Positions 39,101-48,726 of a DNA stretch of 64,000 nt are shown here, one piece after another; position 1 is the first letter of the stretch, and every line of letters begins with the position of its first letter. Below the pieces are notes generated by a model. That model was not told the origin of the DNA, did not search any database, and saw only the letters and a list, made by a program, of their open reading frames with translations. The stretch spans positions 1 through 64,000 of the forward strand of contig JAAYVG010000012.1 in NCBI GenBank assembly GCA_012517285.1. Reading direction: 5' to 3'. Made by a program: the position numbers and the translations under genes. The stretch comes from Elusimicrobiota bacterium (lineage in GTDB: Bacteria; Elusimicrobiota; Elusimicrobia; Elusimicrobiales; UBA9959).

Positions 39101-39972
39101 ATCTTATAAGAAAAAGTGGTGATCTTTCCGTTACGGTTAACAAGGTCGTTAAAGTTTATATTGCTCTTAAGAGAAGGCTTCAGGTTGGTGATAAGCTTTC
39201 AGGAAGACACGGCAACAAGGGTGTTGTCTCAAAGATAATGAAGAAAGAGGATATGCCATTCCTTCCTGATGGTACCCCTGTCGATGTCGTACTTTCACCT
39301 CTGGGTGTTCCTTCAAGAATGAACATCGGTCAGATACTTGAAACAATGTTAGGCTGGGCAGCTTATAATTTGAAGACTCAGATGATCTGCCCTGTCTTTG
39401 ATGGACCGAAGGAAAAGGATGTTATAGAACAGATAAGAAAGGCCAAAGAGAAACTCAAGGCAGAGGGTGTCCCTGAGGAATATTTACCTGATGATTACTG
39501 TAGAATCACGCTTTATGATGGGAGAACCGGTGAGCCATTTTCGGAGAAGGCTACCATAGGATATATGTATATATTAAAGCTTATACACCTTGTTGAGGAT
39601 AAGTTCCATGCAAGATCCATTGGACCGTACAGTCTTATAACAAGGCAGCCATTAGGTGGTAAGGCATTGTTTGGTGGCCAGAGATTTGGTGAGATGGAAG
39701 TATGGGCTCTTGAAGGTTATGGTGCAAGCTATACGCTTCAGGAGATGCTAACTGTTAAGTCTGATGACTTTACCGGTAGAAACAAGCTCTATGAGAGCAT
39801 AATCAAGGGAGAGTTCCCTCAGACGCCTGGTGTTCCTGAATCGTTCAAGGTTTTAACAAAGGAATTACAGGGACTTGCACTTGATGTACAACTTGTGAAA
39901 GATCCTCAGAGAGAAAAAGAGGAACTGAAGCAGAGAGAAAAAAAGTCAAAAAGGACAAGAGTTAATAAATAA
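36121..39972 (+). CDS. rpoB: RNA polymerase beta subunit
   Basis: The 1283-residue catalytic subunit carries all main blocks. The rifampicin region (about 508-540, GTSQLSQFMDQINPLAEMTH then KRRLSALGPGG) has the sensitive-type Asp, His and Ser residues. YTHYGRVCPIETPEG, the NxLV and GRHGNKG motifs, and the C-terminal clamp segment (GGQRFGEMEVWALE, then YTLQEMLTVKSDD) are present. A charged coiled-coil insert lies at about 940-990. It follows the attenuator and is 17 nt ahead of rpoC. Confidence 0.98.
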   Translation: MKKFNEQFNFSKIGNVLEMPDLLDMQKKSFRDFLQIDVEPEKREIKGLQASFVDVFPIESNNGQVVLDFVKYELGKPTYLGPEEAILRDGTYAAPLKATFKLITKNKNGELKKAFEEDVTLCEIPMMTDNASFVFNGAERVIVSQLHRSPGIIFEDDEEKKQSTMGRPLYYGRIIPYRGAWIEFEFDQENVLWARLDRKKKVLATVLLRASGIETNAQMIDLFYEIEEMDVNDSTRESLTGKYVASDIIDTKTGEVLWNLEDKFGKNLTGKDIDNFISKNVKTIKVIKGNPDKDNPTIIQTLLKNQPKNSFEAKNEIYKKMRSQEYEPPKEYIENFLNEIFYKSIRRYDFSVVGRYKALRKLGPLYQKLNDKNKGYKIPDEKNRHLTVEDLIVTIQYLLNLNNEIEKEEFRLDDKINKKIKELAEKNTRDYDKEKKILNYKYEIDDIDHLGNRRIRSVGELLENQIRLGFVQMSRYIKDKMAKSEGSLHPKNLINSAPLIAIIRKFFGTSQLSQFMDQINPLAEMTHKRRLSALGPGGLNRKRAGFEVRDVHYTHYGRVCPIETPEGANIGLIVSLSAYAKVNDYGLIETPYRVVNKRKITDEINYMDANAEEGIFVGQANTMIENGRIAADQVYGRLGDGYVYVSSDKVEYMDISPLQVFSVSAALIPFLENDDANRALMGSNMQRQAVPLLETEAPLVATGMEPYVAKDSMACISAKRSGKVIYVSSNMIAVKPDEGNEPDIYHLTKFRRTNQDTCITQNPIVISGDRIKKGQIIADGHATSDGQLALGKNLLVTFMSWEGYNFEDAILVSERLIEDDVLTSIFIQEYEIESRDTKLGPEEITRDIPNVSSEMLSHLDEDGIVVPSTMVKPGDILVGKVSPRGEQAMTPEERLLKVIFGKKAEEVQDTSLRVPPGVYGKVIGTRVFVRREKLSKPEEKKRIDELKAEMEKNMDVLREFRKESLKNGEKDSDIENFYKLMEKKIKDKYTREIDLIRKSGDLSVTVNKVVKVYIALKRRLQVGDKLSGRHGNKGVVSKIMKKEDMPFLPDGTPVDVVLSPLGVPSRMNIGQILETMLGWAAYNLKTQMICPVFDGPKEKDVIEQIRKAKEKLKAEGVPEEYLPDDYCRITLYDGRTGEPFSEKATIGYMYILKLIHLVEDKFHARSIGPYSLITRQPLGGKALFGGQRFGEMEVWALEGYGASYTLQEMLTVKSDDFTGRNKLYESIIKGEFPQTPGVPESFKVLTKELQGLALDVQLVKDPQREKEELKQREKKSKRTRVNK

Positions 39973-39989
39973 TTTAACAAGGAGTTTAT

Positions 39990-42900
39990 ATGAAAGATAA
40001 TGATATAGAAACATTAAAAGCAAGCAACTTCCTTGGTATAAATAAGAAAAAGACAACAAATGATAAGACTATAGATTATGATGACTTTGACTGGTTTAAA
40101 ATAGGAATAGCAAGTCCACAGAAGATAAAAAACTGGTCATATGGAGAAGTAAAGAAATCTGAAACAATAAATTACAGAACATTAAAGCCTGAAAAAGATG
40201 GGCTTCTCTGCCAGAGGATATTTGGGCCTATAAAGGATTATGAGTGTGAATGTGGAAAGTATAGATGGATAAAATACAAGAATGTTATATGTGATAGATG
40301 CGGTGTCGAAGTAACAGAGTCAAAGGTAAGAAGGGAGAGGATGGGACATATAGAGTTAGCTGCCCCTGTGGTTCATATATGGTATTTAAGAAAATCTCCA
40401 TCAAAGATAGGTCTTCTCCTTGATATGAAGCCGTCAGATCTGGAAAAAATAGTTTATTATGCGGCCTATGTCATAATGGAGGATGTCGTTGATCCTGTAA
40501 CAAATAAAATTGAATTTAAAAAGGGAGATATAATACTTGAGGAACAGCTTAATAACCTCAGAAAAAATTTTCCTAAGGTTAAGGCAGGAATAGGTGCTGG
40601 TGCCATAAAGGATCTCCTTTCTGATGTGGATCTTGAAAAAGAAATAAATCTTCTTGTGGAAAATCTTAAAAATGAGAAAAATTTTGAGGAAAAAAACAAG
40701 CTTGTTAAAAGACTTCAGGCTCTTGATAGCTTTTATGAAAATCAGGTAAGACCTGAGTGGATGGTGATGACAGTGCTTCCTGTTATTCCACCTGATTTAA
40801 GACCGCTTGTTCCACTTGATGGTGGAAGGTTTGCAAGCTCTGATTTAAATGATTTATACAGAAGAATAATAAACAGAAATAACAGATTAAAGCATATAGA
40901 GGCATTAAGAGCTCCACAGGTGATGATATTCAATGAGAAGAGACTTTTGCAGGAAGCAGTGGATGCATTGATTGAAAATGGTGCGAGGGGAAAATCAGTA
41001 ACATCTTCGACAGGAAGACCATTGAAATCATTGTCTGATGTTTTAAAGGGTAAGCAGGGAAGGTTTAGACAGAATCTTTTGGGTAAAAGGGTGGATTATT
41101 CAGGAAGATCTGTTATTGTTATAGGTCCTAACCTTAAATTAAATCAGTGCGGAATCCCAAAGGATATGGCTCTTGAACTTTTTAAACCATTTGTGCTTTC
41201 AGAGCTTATAAAGAAGAATGACATAACTCTTAAGGTTGCAAGAAAAAAGATTGAAACCCCTGATGATGAGGTTTGGGATATACTTGAAAAGGTTACAAAA
41301 AGGCATCTTGTGCTTTTAAACCGAGCACCAACCCTTCACAGAGTCAGCATTCAGGCCTTTGAACCAGTTCTCATAGAAGGTTTAGCCATACAGCTACACC
41401 CGCTTGTCTGTGCGGCTTTTAACGCAGATTTTGATGGTGATCAGATGGCCGTTCATGTCCCTCTTTCTCCTAATGCTCAGATAGAGGCAAGGGCTCTGAT
41501 GATGTCAACCAACAATATCCTATCACCTGCGAGTGGTAAGCCACTGGCTTCCCCGTCTCATGATATGATACTTGGTGCAAACTACCTTACAAAAGTAAAA
41601 TATGGAGAAAATGGTAGTGGAAAATTCTTTTCTGATTTTGATGATGCTCTTGCAGCTTATGAAAGGAAAATACTTGATATCCATGCACCAATAAAAGTAA
41701 AGGGTTTTAATGAGTTTATAGAAAAGGATAATGAAAAGTTTAATATAAAGGATTGTAAAACATGGAAGGATTATACAACCGTTGGAAGAATAATATTTTT
41801 CCATGTTCTTCCAAAAGAAATAAACATAAAGGATTACAATAAGCCTGTTGGTAAAAAGGATATAGTAAATCTTATAGACTACTGCTATAAGAGTGATAAG
41901 ATAGGACCTTATAAAACAATTCAACTGCTTGATAATCTTGTTGAGATGGGATTCCATTACTCAACATTGAGTGGTCTTTCTATATCCATAGCTGATATGA
42001 AGATCCCACCTGAAAAGGGGAAGCTTATAAAAGAAGCCGAAGAAGAGGTCAGAAAGATAAACGGGCTTGCTGAGGAAGGAATAATAACAGATGCAGAGAG
42101 ATACAATCAGGTCATAAACAAATGGACAGAGGTGAGTGAAAAGGTTTCAAACCTTCTCTTTGCTCAGATGGCAAATGATGAAAAATCTGATTATGATCCC
42201 GGGAAATCAAGGTTTAACAGTGTTTTTATGATGGCAGACTCTGGTGCAAGAGGCTCAAGGCAGCAGGTAAGACAGCTCTGTGGTATGAGAGGCCTTATGG
42301 CAAAACCACAGAAGAGGCTTACTGGTGGTATAGGTGAGATCATAGAAAACCCTATAACATCAAATTTCAGAGAAGGTCTTACTGTGCTTGAGTATTTTAT
42401 ATCCACACATGGTGGAAGAAAGGGTCTCTCTGACACAGCCTTAAAAACTGCTGATGCAGGATATTTGACAAGAAGGCTTGTCGATGTCGCACACAATGTC
42501 GTTGTTACAATAGATGATTGTGGGACGTCAAATGGTGTTTATGTTGATGAGATAAAAATAGGTGATGATATCATAGAACCTCTTGAGGATAGGGTCGTTG
42601 GAAGAATTGCTCAGGAAGATGTAAAAACTGATGATGGTGAGGTCATAGTTAAAGCTGGTGAGTATATAAACAGTGACAAGGCAAAACAGATAAAAGAAGC
42701 AGGGATAGAGAAGGTTTTTGTTAGAAGCGTGTTAACCTGTGAGGCTGAGGATGGAGTCTGTTCTAAATGTTTTGGAATAAACTTAGCGACCAATAAAGAG
42801 GTTGCTATAGGTGAGGCTGTTGGCATAATAGCAGCTCAGTCAATAGGTGAACCTGGAACCCAGCTTACCTTGAGAACATTCCATATAGGTGGAACAGCAT

Positions 42901-44165
42901 CAGCTGAGGCTTCAAGGTCAGAGATAAAGGCTGACAGGGATGGAGATCTTGAATTTAAAAATATGGATATAATTGAGGATAGAAATGGCGAAAGGATATG
43001 CGTTTCAAGAAGCGCTATTGCTATAATAAAGAGTAACGATAAAAAATCTGAGATAAAAATTCCATATGGTTCGAGGATAGAGATAAATGCAAAGAAGGTA
43101 AAAAAGGGTGACGTTATTGGTAGAACAGATCCTCATACAATGCCAATAATCACAAGAAAGTCAGGTAAGGTCAGATATGCTGATATAGATGAGGGAAAGA
43201 CACTTCATATGGAGAGAAACAAGGTTACAGGTATAATAGAAAAGAGGGTAATTGAACACAGGGGTAAGAATGTAAATCCGAGGATAGAGATATTAGAAAA
43301 TGGTAAGGTTGTAGATTCTTATCTCCTGCCTGTCAACTGTATTATTGTTGTTGATGATGGAGAGAATTTGGAAAAGGGTGATATAATAGCCAAGATGGAG
43401 AAGAGCTCTATAAAAACAAAGGATATAACTGGAGGACTTCCAAGGGTTGCTGAGCTTTTTGAGGTCAGAAAACCTCAAAATCCTGCTATAATAACAAAGA
43501 TAGAAGGTATTGTTAAACTAAGTCAGAATCAGAAAGGACAGGTTGTTGTTGAAGTAAGGAATGAAGAAACAGGTCAGGTTGAGTCGTATGACATACCTTT
43601 TGGTAAGCACCTTATGGTTTATGATGGAGACAGAGTGATTGTTGGAGAGTCACTCACTGATGGAGCTGTTGACATATATGATCTTCTGGATGTCAAAGGT
43701 ATAGGTGAGGTTCAGTCATATCTTGTAAACGCAATACAAGAAGTTTATAGAAGTCAAGGTGTCAATATCAACGATAAATACATAGAGGTGATAGTGAGAC
43801 AAATGCTTTCAAATGTAAGGATAACAAGCAGTGGAGCATCTTCTTTTATAGCTGGCGAGGTTGTCTCAAAAGCAATTATAAAAGAGGAGAACAAAAAATT
43901 AAAAGAAAAGGGATTGGAAGAAGCATCATATGAGCCTGTGCTGCTTGGAATAAGCAAGGCATCGCTATCAAGTGAGTCCTTTATATCTGCTGCAAGCTTC
44001 CAAGAAACTACAAAAATTCTTACTGAATCAGCCGTGCTTAATAAGATGGACTATTTGAAAGGTCTTAAAGAAAATGTTATAATAGGTCGTTTGGTGCCAT
44101 GTGGAACAGGTCTTGCCACAAGGAATCAAAATTTAAAAAATAATAAGGATAAAAAGGAGGAGTAA
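39990..44165 (+). CDS. rpoC: RNA polymerase beta' subunit
   Basis: The 1391-residue subunit holds the active-site metal: NADFDGDQMAVHVPLS, with the three Asp at about 480, 482 and 484. The N-terminal zinc ribbon is CECGKYRWIKYKNVICDRCG (about 84-103); the second zinc site is CEAEDGVCSKCFG (about 913-925). Bridge and trigger helix segments (GARGSRQQVRQLCGMRGLMA, then TLRTFHIGGTAS) are intact. AAGGAG precedes ATG. Confidence 0.98.
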   Translation: MKDNDIETLKASNFLGINKKKTTNDKTIDYDDFDWFKIGIASPQKIKNWSYGEVKKSETINYRTLKPEKDGLLCQRIFGPIKDYECECGKYRWIKYKNVICDRCGVEVTESKVRRERMGHIELAAPVVHIWYLRKSPSKIGLLLDMKPSDLEKIVYYAAYVIMEDVVDPVTNKIEFKKGDIILEEQLNNLRKNFPKVKAGIGAGAIKDLLSDVDLEKEINLLVENLKNEKNFEEKNKLVKRLQALDSFYENQVRPEWMVMTVLPVIPPDLRPLVPLDGGRFASSDLNDLYRRIINRNNRLKHIEALRAPQVMIFNEKRLLQEAVDALIENGARGKSVTSSTGRPLKSLSDVLKGKQGRFRQNLLGKRVDYSGRSVIVIGPNLKLNQCGIPKDMALELFKPFVLSELIKKNDITLKVARKKIETPDDEVWDILEKVTKRHLVLLNRAPTLHRVSIQAFEPVLIEGLAIQLHPLVCAAFNADFDGDQMAVHVPLSPNAQIEARALMMSTNNILSPASGKPLASPSHDMILGANYLTKVKYGENGSGKFFSDFDDALAAYERKILDIHAPIKVKGFNEFIEKDNEKFNIKDCKTWKDYTTVGRIIFFHVLPKEINIKDYNKPVGKKDIVNLIDYCYKSDKIGPYKTIQLLDNLVEMGFHYSTLSGLSISIADMKIPPEKGKLIKEAEEEVRKINGLAEEGIITDAERYNQVINKWTEVSEKVSNLLFAQMANDEKSDYDPGKSRFNSVFMMADSGARGSRQQVRQLCGMRGLMAKPQKRLTGGIGEIIENPITSNFREGLTVLEYFISTHGGRKGLSDTALKTADAGYLTRRLVDVAHNVVVTIDDCGTSNGVYVDEIKIGDDIIEPLEDRVVGRIAQEDVKTDDGEVIVKAGEYINSDKAKQIKEAGIEKVFVRSVLTCEAEDGVCSKCFGINLATNKEVAIGEAVGIIAAQSIGEPGTQLTLRTFHIGGTASAEASRSEIKADRDGDLEFKNMDIIEDRNGERICVSRSAIAIIKSNDKKSEIKIPYGSRIEINAKKVKKGDVIGRTDPHTMPIITRKSGKVRYADIDEGKTLHMERNKVTGIIEKRVIEHRGKNVNPRIEILENGKVVDSYLLPVNCIIVVDDGENLEKGDIIAKMEKSSIKTKDITGGLPRVAELFEVRKPQNPAIITKIEGIVKLSQNQKGQVVVEVRNEETGQVESYDIPFGKHLMVYDGDRVIVGESLTDGAVDIYDLLDVKGIGEVQSYLVNAIQEVYRSQGVNINDKYIEVIVRQMLSNVRITSSGASSFIAGEVVSKAIIKEENKKLKEKGLEEASYEPVLLGISKASLSSESFISAASFQETTKILTESAVLNKMDYLKGLKENVIIGRLVPCGTGLATRNQNLKNNKDKKEE

Positions 44166-44186
44166 GAGTTTATCTCTTAAATTAAT

Positions 44187-44570
44187 ATGGCAACAGTAAA
44201 TCAACTTATAAGATTGGGAAGGTCAAAAAAGATAAGGAAGAGTAAATCACCAGCTCTTGTCAGCTGTCCTCAGAGAAGAGGGGTATGCACAAGGGTTTAT
44301 ACAACAACACCTAAAAAACCTAATTCAGCATTAAGAAAGGTTGCTCGTGTAAAGCTGAGCTCAAAGATGGAGATCACAGCTTACATAGGTGGAGAGGGAC
44401 ATAATCTACAGGAACACTCAATAGTTCTTGTTAGAGGTGGAAGGGTAAAAGATTTGCCTGGTGTTAGATATCATATAATAAGAGGTGCTCTTGATTGTTC
44501 TGGCGTGGAAAACAGAAAACAGAGCAGATCTTTGTATGGTGCTAAGAGAGCAAAGCAGGCAAAGAAATAA
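44187..44570 (+). CDS. rpsL: Ribosomal protein S12
   Basis: The 127-residue protein sits at the decoding centre. It has the invariant [18 protein letters not shown] segment with the streptomycin-sensitive lysine, and [17 protein letters not shown] with the second such lysine. It ends in a basic tail [10 protein letters not shown]. It follows rpoC by 21 nt without a close Shine-Dalgarno. Confidence 0.97.
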   Translation: MATVNQLIRLGRSKKIRKSKSPALVSCPQRRGVCTRVYTTTPKKPNSALRKVARVKLSSKMEITAYIGGEGHNLQEHSIVLVRGGRVKDLPGVRYHIIRGALDCSGVENRKQSRSLYGAKRAKQAKK

Positions 44571-44580
44571 GGAGTGAAAT

Positions 44581-45060
44581 ATGCCAAGAAAAGCTTTAAA
44601 ACCGAATGAAAGAAGATCGTTACCTTCACCTGATAACAGATATAATTCTATTCTGGTATCAAGGTTTATAAATAAGATCAATTACAAGGGGCAGAAATCA
44701 ATGGCAGAAAGAACAGTTTATAAGGCCTTTGAGCTTATAAAGGAAAAAACTGGAGAGGATCCTGTTAAAGTTTTTAACCAAGCTATTGAAAATGCAAGGC
44801 CGCTTCTCGAGGTTAAGCCGAGAAGAGTTGGTGGTGCAACATATCAGGTTCCTGTGGAAGTCCCAAATATGAGAAGCACATCTGTTGCTATGCGTTGGAT
44901 TATAGATGCTGCAAAGAACAGAGGCAGCAAGAATTTTTATGAGAGGCTCAGCGAAGAACTTATCTCTGCATACAAGAAAGAGGGTGGTGTTATAAAGAAG
45001 AGAGAGGATATGCACAAGATGGCTGAGTCCAACAGAGCTTTTGCCCATTACAGATGGTAA
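44581..45060 (+). CDS. rpsG: Ribosomal protein S7
   Basis: The 159-residue 16S-binding assembly protein begins MPRKALKPNERRSLPSPD and has the family blocks SRFINKINYKGQKSMAE, ENARPLLEVKPRRVGGATYQ and VPVEV, and ends MAESNRAFAHYRW. Length is typical. AAGGAG lies before ATG, 10 nt after rpsL. Confidence 0.97.
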   Translation: MPRKALKPNERRSLPSPDNRYNSILVSRFINKINYKGQKSMAERTVYKAFELIKEKTGEDPVKVFNQAIENARPLLEVKPRRVGGATYQVPVEVPNMRSTSVAMRWIIDAAKNRGSKNFYERLSEELISAYKKEGGVIKKREDMHKMAESNRAFAHYRW

Positions 45061-45104
45061 TCAAAATTCGTATTTTTAAATCAAGATTGTAAAAGGAGAA
45101 AGAA

Positions 45105-47198
45105 ATGGCAGACATTGATCTAAAGAAATTAAGAAATATAGGAATAATAGCGCACATAGATGCTGGTAAAACAACAACAAGTGAAAGAATACTTTTTTAT
45201 ACAGGTAAGATACACAAGATAGGCGAAGTCCATGAGGGAGATACAACGACGGACTGGATGCCTCAGGAAAGGGAGAGAGGTATAACAATAACAGCTGCTG
45301 CCATTTCTACTGAGTGGAAGGGATATCCTATAAATATCATAGACACTCCGGGACATGTTGATTTCACAGCTGAGGTTGAGAGAAGTCTAAGAGTCCTTGA
45401 TGGTGCTGTTGTTGTATTTGATGGTGTTCAGGGTGTTGAGCCTCAGTCAGAGACAGTCTGGAGACAGGCTGATAAATATAGCGTTCCGAGATTCGCTTAT
45501 GTGAATAAAATGGATAGAACAGGTGCAGATTTCTATATGTCTTATAAATCAATAATTGAAAAGTTGGGTGCAAATGCCTGGCCTATACAGCTTCCTGTTG
45601 GAAGAGAGGATAAATTTGTTGGTCTCGTAGATCTTATTGATATGAAAGCCAGAATATGGCAGGGTGATGAGTTAGGTGCACATTTTGATATAGTTGATAT
45701 TCCTGCTAATCTTGTTGATGAGGCAAAGGAATACAGAGAAAAGCTGCTCGAAAAAATTTGTGATTTTGATGAAAAACTTATGGAGAGATTTTTAAATGGT
45801 GATACAAATTTTACTGAGAACGAGATAAAATCTGCTATAAGAAAAGGGACAATTGAGTGTAAATTTTTTCCTGTTTTATGTGGTTCATCATATAAGAACA
45901 AGGGTGTTCAGCCAATGCTCGATGCCGTAACAGAGTATCTGCCTTCACCTCTTGATATCCCACCTGTTAAGGGAAAGGATCCTACAACAGGTGAGGAGAT
46001 AGTAAGGGAGACAAGCAATAAAGCTCCTTTTGCCGCACTTATGTTTAAGATTCAGACTGATCCATTTGTTGGTAAACTTACATTTGTGAGGGTCTATTCA
46101 GGTATTTTAAGAACTGGAGACAGTATCTATTTTGTTAAGAAAAGAACACAGGAAAGGATAGGAAGAATGGTAAGAATGTTTGCTGATAAGAGAGAGGAAA
46201 TAAAAGAGATTCAGGCAGGCGATATTGCCGCTGTGGTCGGTGTAAAGAATGCAAGTGTTGGTGAGACTATCTCTGATCCAAATGCTCCTATAGAGCTTGA
46301 GGGAATGAACTTCCCAGAGCCTGTTATATCGATAGCTGTTGAGCCAAAGAGCAAGGAAGAAGAAGAAAAACTTTCTTTAGCTCTTTCAAGGCTTGCTGAA
46401 GAGGATCAGACCTTTAGAGTTAGAACTGATGAGGAAACCGATCAGACCGTAATATCAGGCATGGGTGAACTTCACCTTGATATTCTTGTTGATAGACTTA
46501 AGAGAGAGTTTAAGGTTAATGTTAATGTTGGCCAGCCTCAGGTTGCATACAGAGAGTCAATAAAGTCAGTTGTTGAGGAAGAAGGAAAGTTTATAAGGCA
46601 GTCTGGCGGTAGGGGTCAGTATGGCCATGTATGGCTTAAAATTGAACCTCTTGAGAAGGGCGATGGTTTTGAGTTTGTAAATGGCATAACTCAGGGAAGA
46701 ATTCCTAAGGAGTACATCCCGGCTGTTGAAAAGGGCTGCAGAGAAGCACTTCCAAGTGGGGTGTTAGCAGGATATCCGCTTGTTGGTATAAAGGTTACTC
46801 TTTTTGATGGTTCATACCATGAGGTTGATTCATCAGAGATAGCATTCAAGATAGCGGGTGCTATGGCTTTAAGAAGCGGTTGTAAAAAAGCATCACCATA
46901 TATACTTGAGCCAATAATGAAGTTTGAGGTTGTAAGCCCTGAAGAAAATGTCGGTGATGTCATCGGAGATCTTAATTCAAGAAGAGCCAAGATATCTGAG
47001 ATGGGAAATCGTGGTAATGTAAGGTTTGTTAGAGGCACGGTTCCACTCTCCGAGATGTTTGGATATGCGACAGTTGTAAGATCACTATCTCAGGGAAGAG
47101 CATCCTTTAACCTTGAGCCTTCACACTATGAAGAGGTCCCAGCAAATATTGCAAGGGCAATTATAGAGAAGAAGTCTGTGCCTTCAACTAAGGCTTGA
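45105..47198 (+). CDS. fusA: Elongation factor G
   Basis: This 697-residue translocation GTPase has G1 [10 protein letters not shown]2 RGITITAA, G3 DTPGHVDF and G4 NKMDR, then domains III-V with [25 protein letters not shown] and [21 protein letters not shown] precedes the ATG. It closes the str-type operon; tuf does not follow. Confidence 0.98.
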   Translation: MADIDLKKLRNIGIIAHIDAGKTTTSERILFYTGKIHKIGEVHEGDTTTDWMPQERERGITITAAAISTEWKGYPINIIDTPGHVDFTAEVERSLRVLDGAVVVFDGVQGVEPQSETVWRQADKYSVPRFAYVNKMDRTGADFYMSYKSIIEKLGANAWPIQLPVGREDKFVGLVDLIDMKARIWQGDELGAHFDIVDIPANLVDEAKEYREKLLEKICDFDEKLMERFLNGDTNFTENEIKSAIRKGTIECKFFPVLCGSSYKNKGVQPMLDAVTEYLPSPLDIPPVKGKDPTTGEEIVRETSNKAPFAALMFKIQTDPFVGKLTFVRVYSGILRTGDSIYFVKKRTQERIGRMVRMFADKREEIKEIQAGDIAAVVGVKNASVGETISDPNAPIELEGMNFPEPVISIAVEPKSKEEEEKLSLALSRLAEEDQTFRVRTDEETDQTVISGMGELHLDILVDRLKREFKVNVNVGQPQVAYRESIKSVVEEEGKFIRQSGGRGQYGHVWLKIEPLEKGDGFEFVNGITQGRIPKEYIPAVEKGCREALPSGVLAGYPLVGIKVTLFDGSYHEVDSSEIAFKIAGAMALRSGCKKASPYILEPIMKFEVVSPEENVGDVIGDLNSRRAKISEMGNRGNVRFVRGTVPLSEMFGYATVVRSLSQGRASFNLEPSHYEEVPANIARAIIEKKSVPSTKA

Positions 47199-47355
47199 TT
47201 TTAAGGTTATTGGTTAACTTAGTTACTGACGATTTCTTTACCATTGGTGCTCTTTTTTCACATATTTTACAGTGGTACGGGGTATTAATTCTATTTTAAA
47301 AATACTATAATTTATTGTGTAGCTGGATAATCTTGATTAATTTTGTGGAGGCATT

Positions 47356-47652
47356 ATGAAGCTTGAGATAAAGAAGTTGGATATATCATCGGTGATATTT
47401 TCCGGGTTTACAATATCACTCTTGTTCATCTCCTTTTTTGTTGCAGTTATTGCAATATTTATAACCCCAAGCCCGTTATGGATCGGTGAGGCTTTCAAGG
47501 CAAAGTTCCTTGGTGCATTTTTTTATACACTTGTGTTTTTTATAATTACACTTGCTTATATAACATTTTTAGTTTTTATATATAATTTTTTTGTTGGAGT
47601 GGTAGGGCTTCGTGGACTTAAGGTTGAGATAGATGAGGAAACAGAAGAATAG
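47356..47652 (+). CDS. Small membrane protein of unknown function
   Basis: The 98-residue protein has two long hydrophobic segments (about 15-40 and 52-80) and ends in an acidic tail EIDEETEE. GGAGG precedes its ATG. It lies 15 nt before the OmpR-type regulator and is probably cotranscribed with it. The layout (DISSV at the start, two helices, gly-leu-arg-gly loop) resembles small DUF3566-like proteins, but I cannot assign it. Confidence 0.65.
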   Translation: MKLEIKKLDISSVIFSGFTISLLFISFFVAVIAIFITPSPLWIGEAFKAKFLGAFFYTLVFFIITLAYITFLVFIYNFFVGVVGLRGLKVEIDEETEE

Positions 47653-47667
47653 TTTTTGGAGTTCTTG

Positions 47668-48435
47668 ATGATAAAGACAAACATTCTGTTTGTTGCTGAT
47701 AATTTTGTAAGATTTTCCCTGATTATAGATATGTTGAAGAGAAACAATTTTTCTGTTTTGACAGCAACCACATCAAGAGAGGTTAACTCCATAATTGCCG
47801 AAAGAAAAATAGATATGCTTATTATCTCACAGAATATCGGAGATATGAGCGGACTTGTATTATTAAAGGAAATAAGAAATTCAAATCATAAGGATATACC
47901 TGTTGTTGGAGTAGTGGAATCATCAGAACTATTGCTGAATATGATACCAGATGAGATACGCAAAGATCTGATCTTTTCATCTGCTTCCACCCCAAGGAGT
48001 AAGAAGAGTTTTTCATCCATAACATATAAATTAGCATTCTTTCAGCTTGGGGCTGATGAGTGTTTGACATGTGATCAGGATCTCCATGAAAGCATTGCAA
48101 GGATAAAAGCTGTTATGAGAAGAGTAGGTTCAAGTGAAGCTGATAGTGTAGTGAAAATAAATGAGATTGAACTGAACATGTCCAGCTACACCGTAAGGAT
48201 TGGGACAAGGGAGATAAAAGTAACTGCAAAAGAGTTTGATCTTCTGTATGTTTTTTTAAGTTCACCAGAAAGGGTGCTTTCAAGGCCATACCTGCTTGAA
48301 AGAATATGGGGATTCAATTATTTTGGATCTCCAAGAACTGTTGATGTCCACATAAGGAGATTGAGAGCCAAGATGGGAAGTGCTTCAAAGTATATACATA
48401 CTGTTCCCTGTGTGGGTTATAAGTTTATTCCTTAG
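47668..48435 (+). CDS. OmpR-family response regulator with degenerate receiver
   Basis: ATG 47668 follows GGAG at good spacing. The 255-residue protein has a receiver-like domain (1-150) and an intact OmpR/PhoB winged-helix domain (about 160-255: VTAKEFDLLYVFLSSPERVL, then RTVDVHIRRLRAKMG and VPCVGYKFIP). In the receiver the acidic pair is replaced (LFVADN instead of LIVDDE), the phospho-Asp position reads IISQN, and the switch lysine position reads LTCD in place of LTKP. A Ser-rich insert of about 30 residues is also present. It therefore probably binds DNA without normal phosphorylation. Confidence 0.8.
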   Translation: MIKTNILFVADNFVRFSLIIDMLKRNNFSVLTATTSREVNSIIAERKIDMLIISQNIGDMSGLVLLKEIRNSNHKDIPVVGVVESSELLLNMIPDEIRKDLIFSSASTPRSKKSFSSITYKLAFFQLGADECLTCDQDLHESIARIKAVMRRVGSSEADSVVKINEIELNMSSYTVRIGTREIKVTAKEFDLLYVFLSSPERVLSRPYLLERIWGFNYFGSPRTVDVHIRRLRAKMGSASKYIHTVPCVGYKFIP

Positions 48436-48709
48436 GGTTCACTGAAAAAGTCTATTTGAGCAATAAAGCAATGATTTTCGTTATGAGGCGAGGAAGAATG
48501 AGCGAGCCCCGATATATCGGGGTAAGCGAATTCTGACGAAGCCGTAGTAGAAAAGCATTGAGTTTATTGCCAAAAGAAAGACAAAAAAAGTGCAAGGTTT
48601 TTGCAACATTACCCCAAAAATCGTGCACTTTTAAAGCAATAATACGCTATAATAGAGACAACTATTCATTTGGAAAATTATCTTTCGTTAGACTTTTTCA
48701 GTGAACCCT
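48434..48709 (+). mobile_element. MITE-like element R6 with perfect 21-bp inverted repeats
   Basis: AGGGTTCACTGAAAAAGTCTA at 48434-48454 is exactly repeated in inverted form at 48689-48709. The 276-bp element has no transposase. Inside are the palindrome CCCCGATATATCGGGG and a GTGCAAG/GTGCAC pair. A TATAAT at about 48650 could be a promoter for the next gene. The left end overlaps the stop codon of the preceding regulator and the right end is 17 nt before the CheY-like start. Confidence 0.82.
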
Positions 48710-48726
48710 GCTTAGATGGAGGGCAT

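Noticed and set aside
45076-45356. Minus-strand frames opposite fusA, rpsG and rpoC.
   Set aside because: They mirror strongly coding plus-strand genes and show no family features.
48670-48726. N-terminal extension of the CheY-like protein through the mobile-element end.
   Set aside because: The ATG at 48727 has GGAGG and gives a standard receiver start; the extension encodes the terminal repeat.
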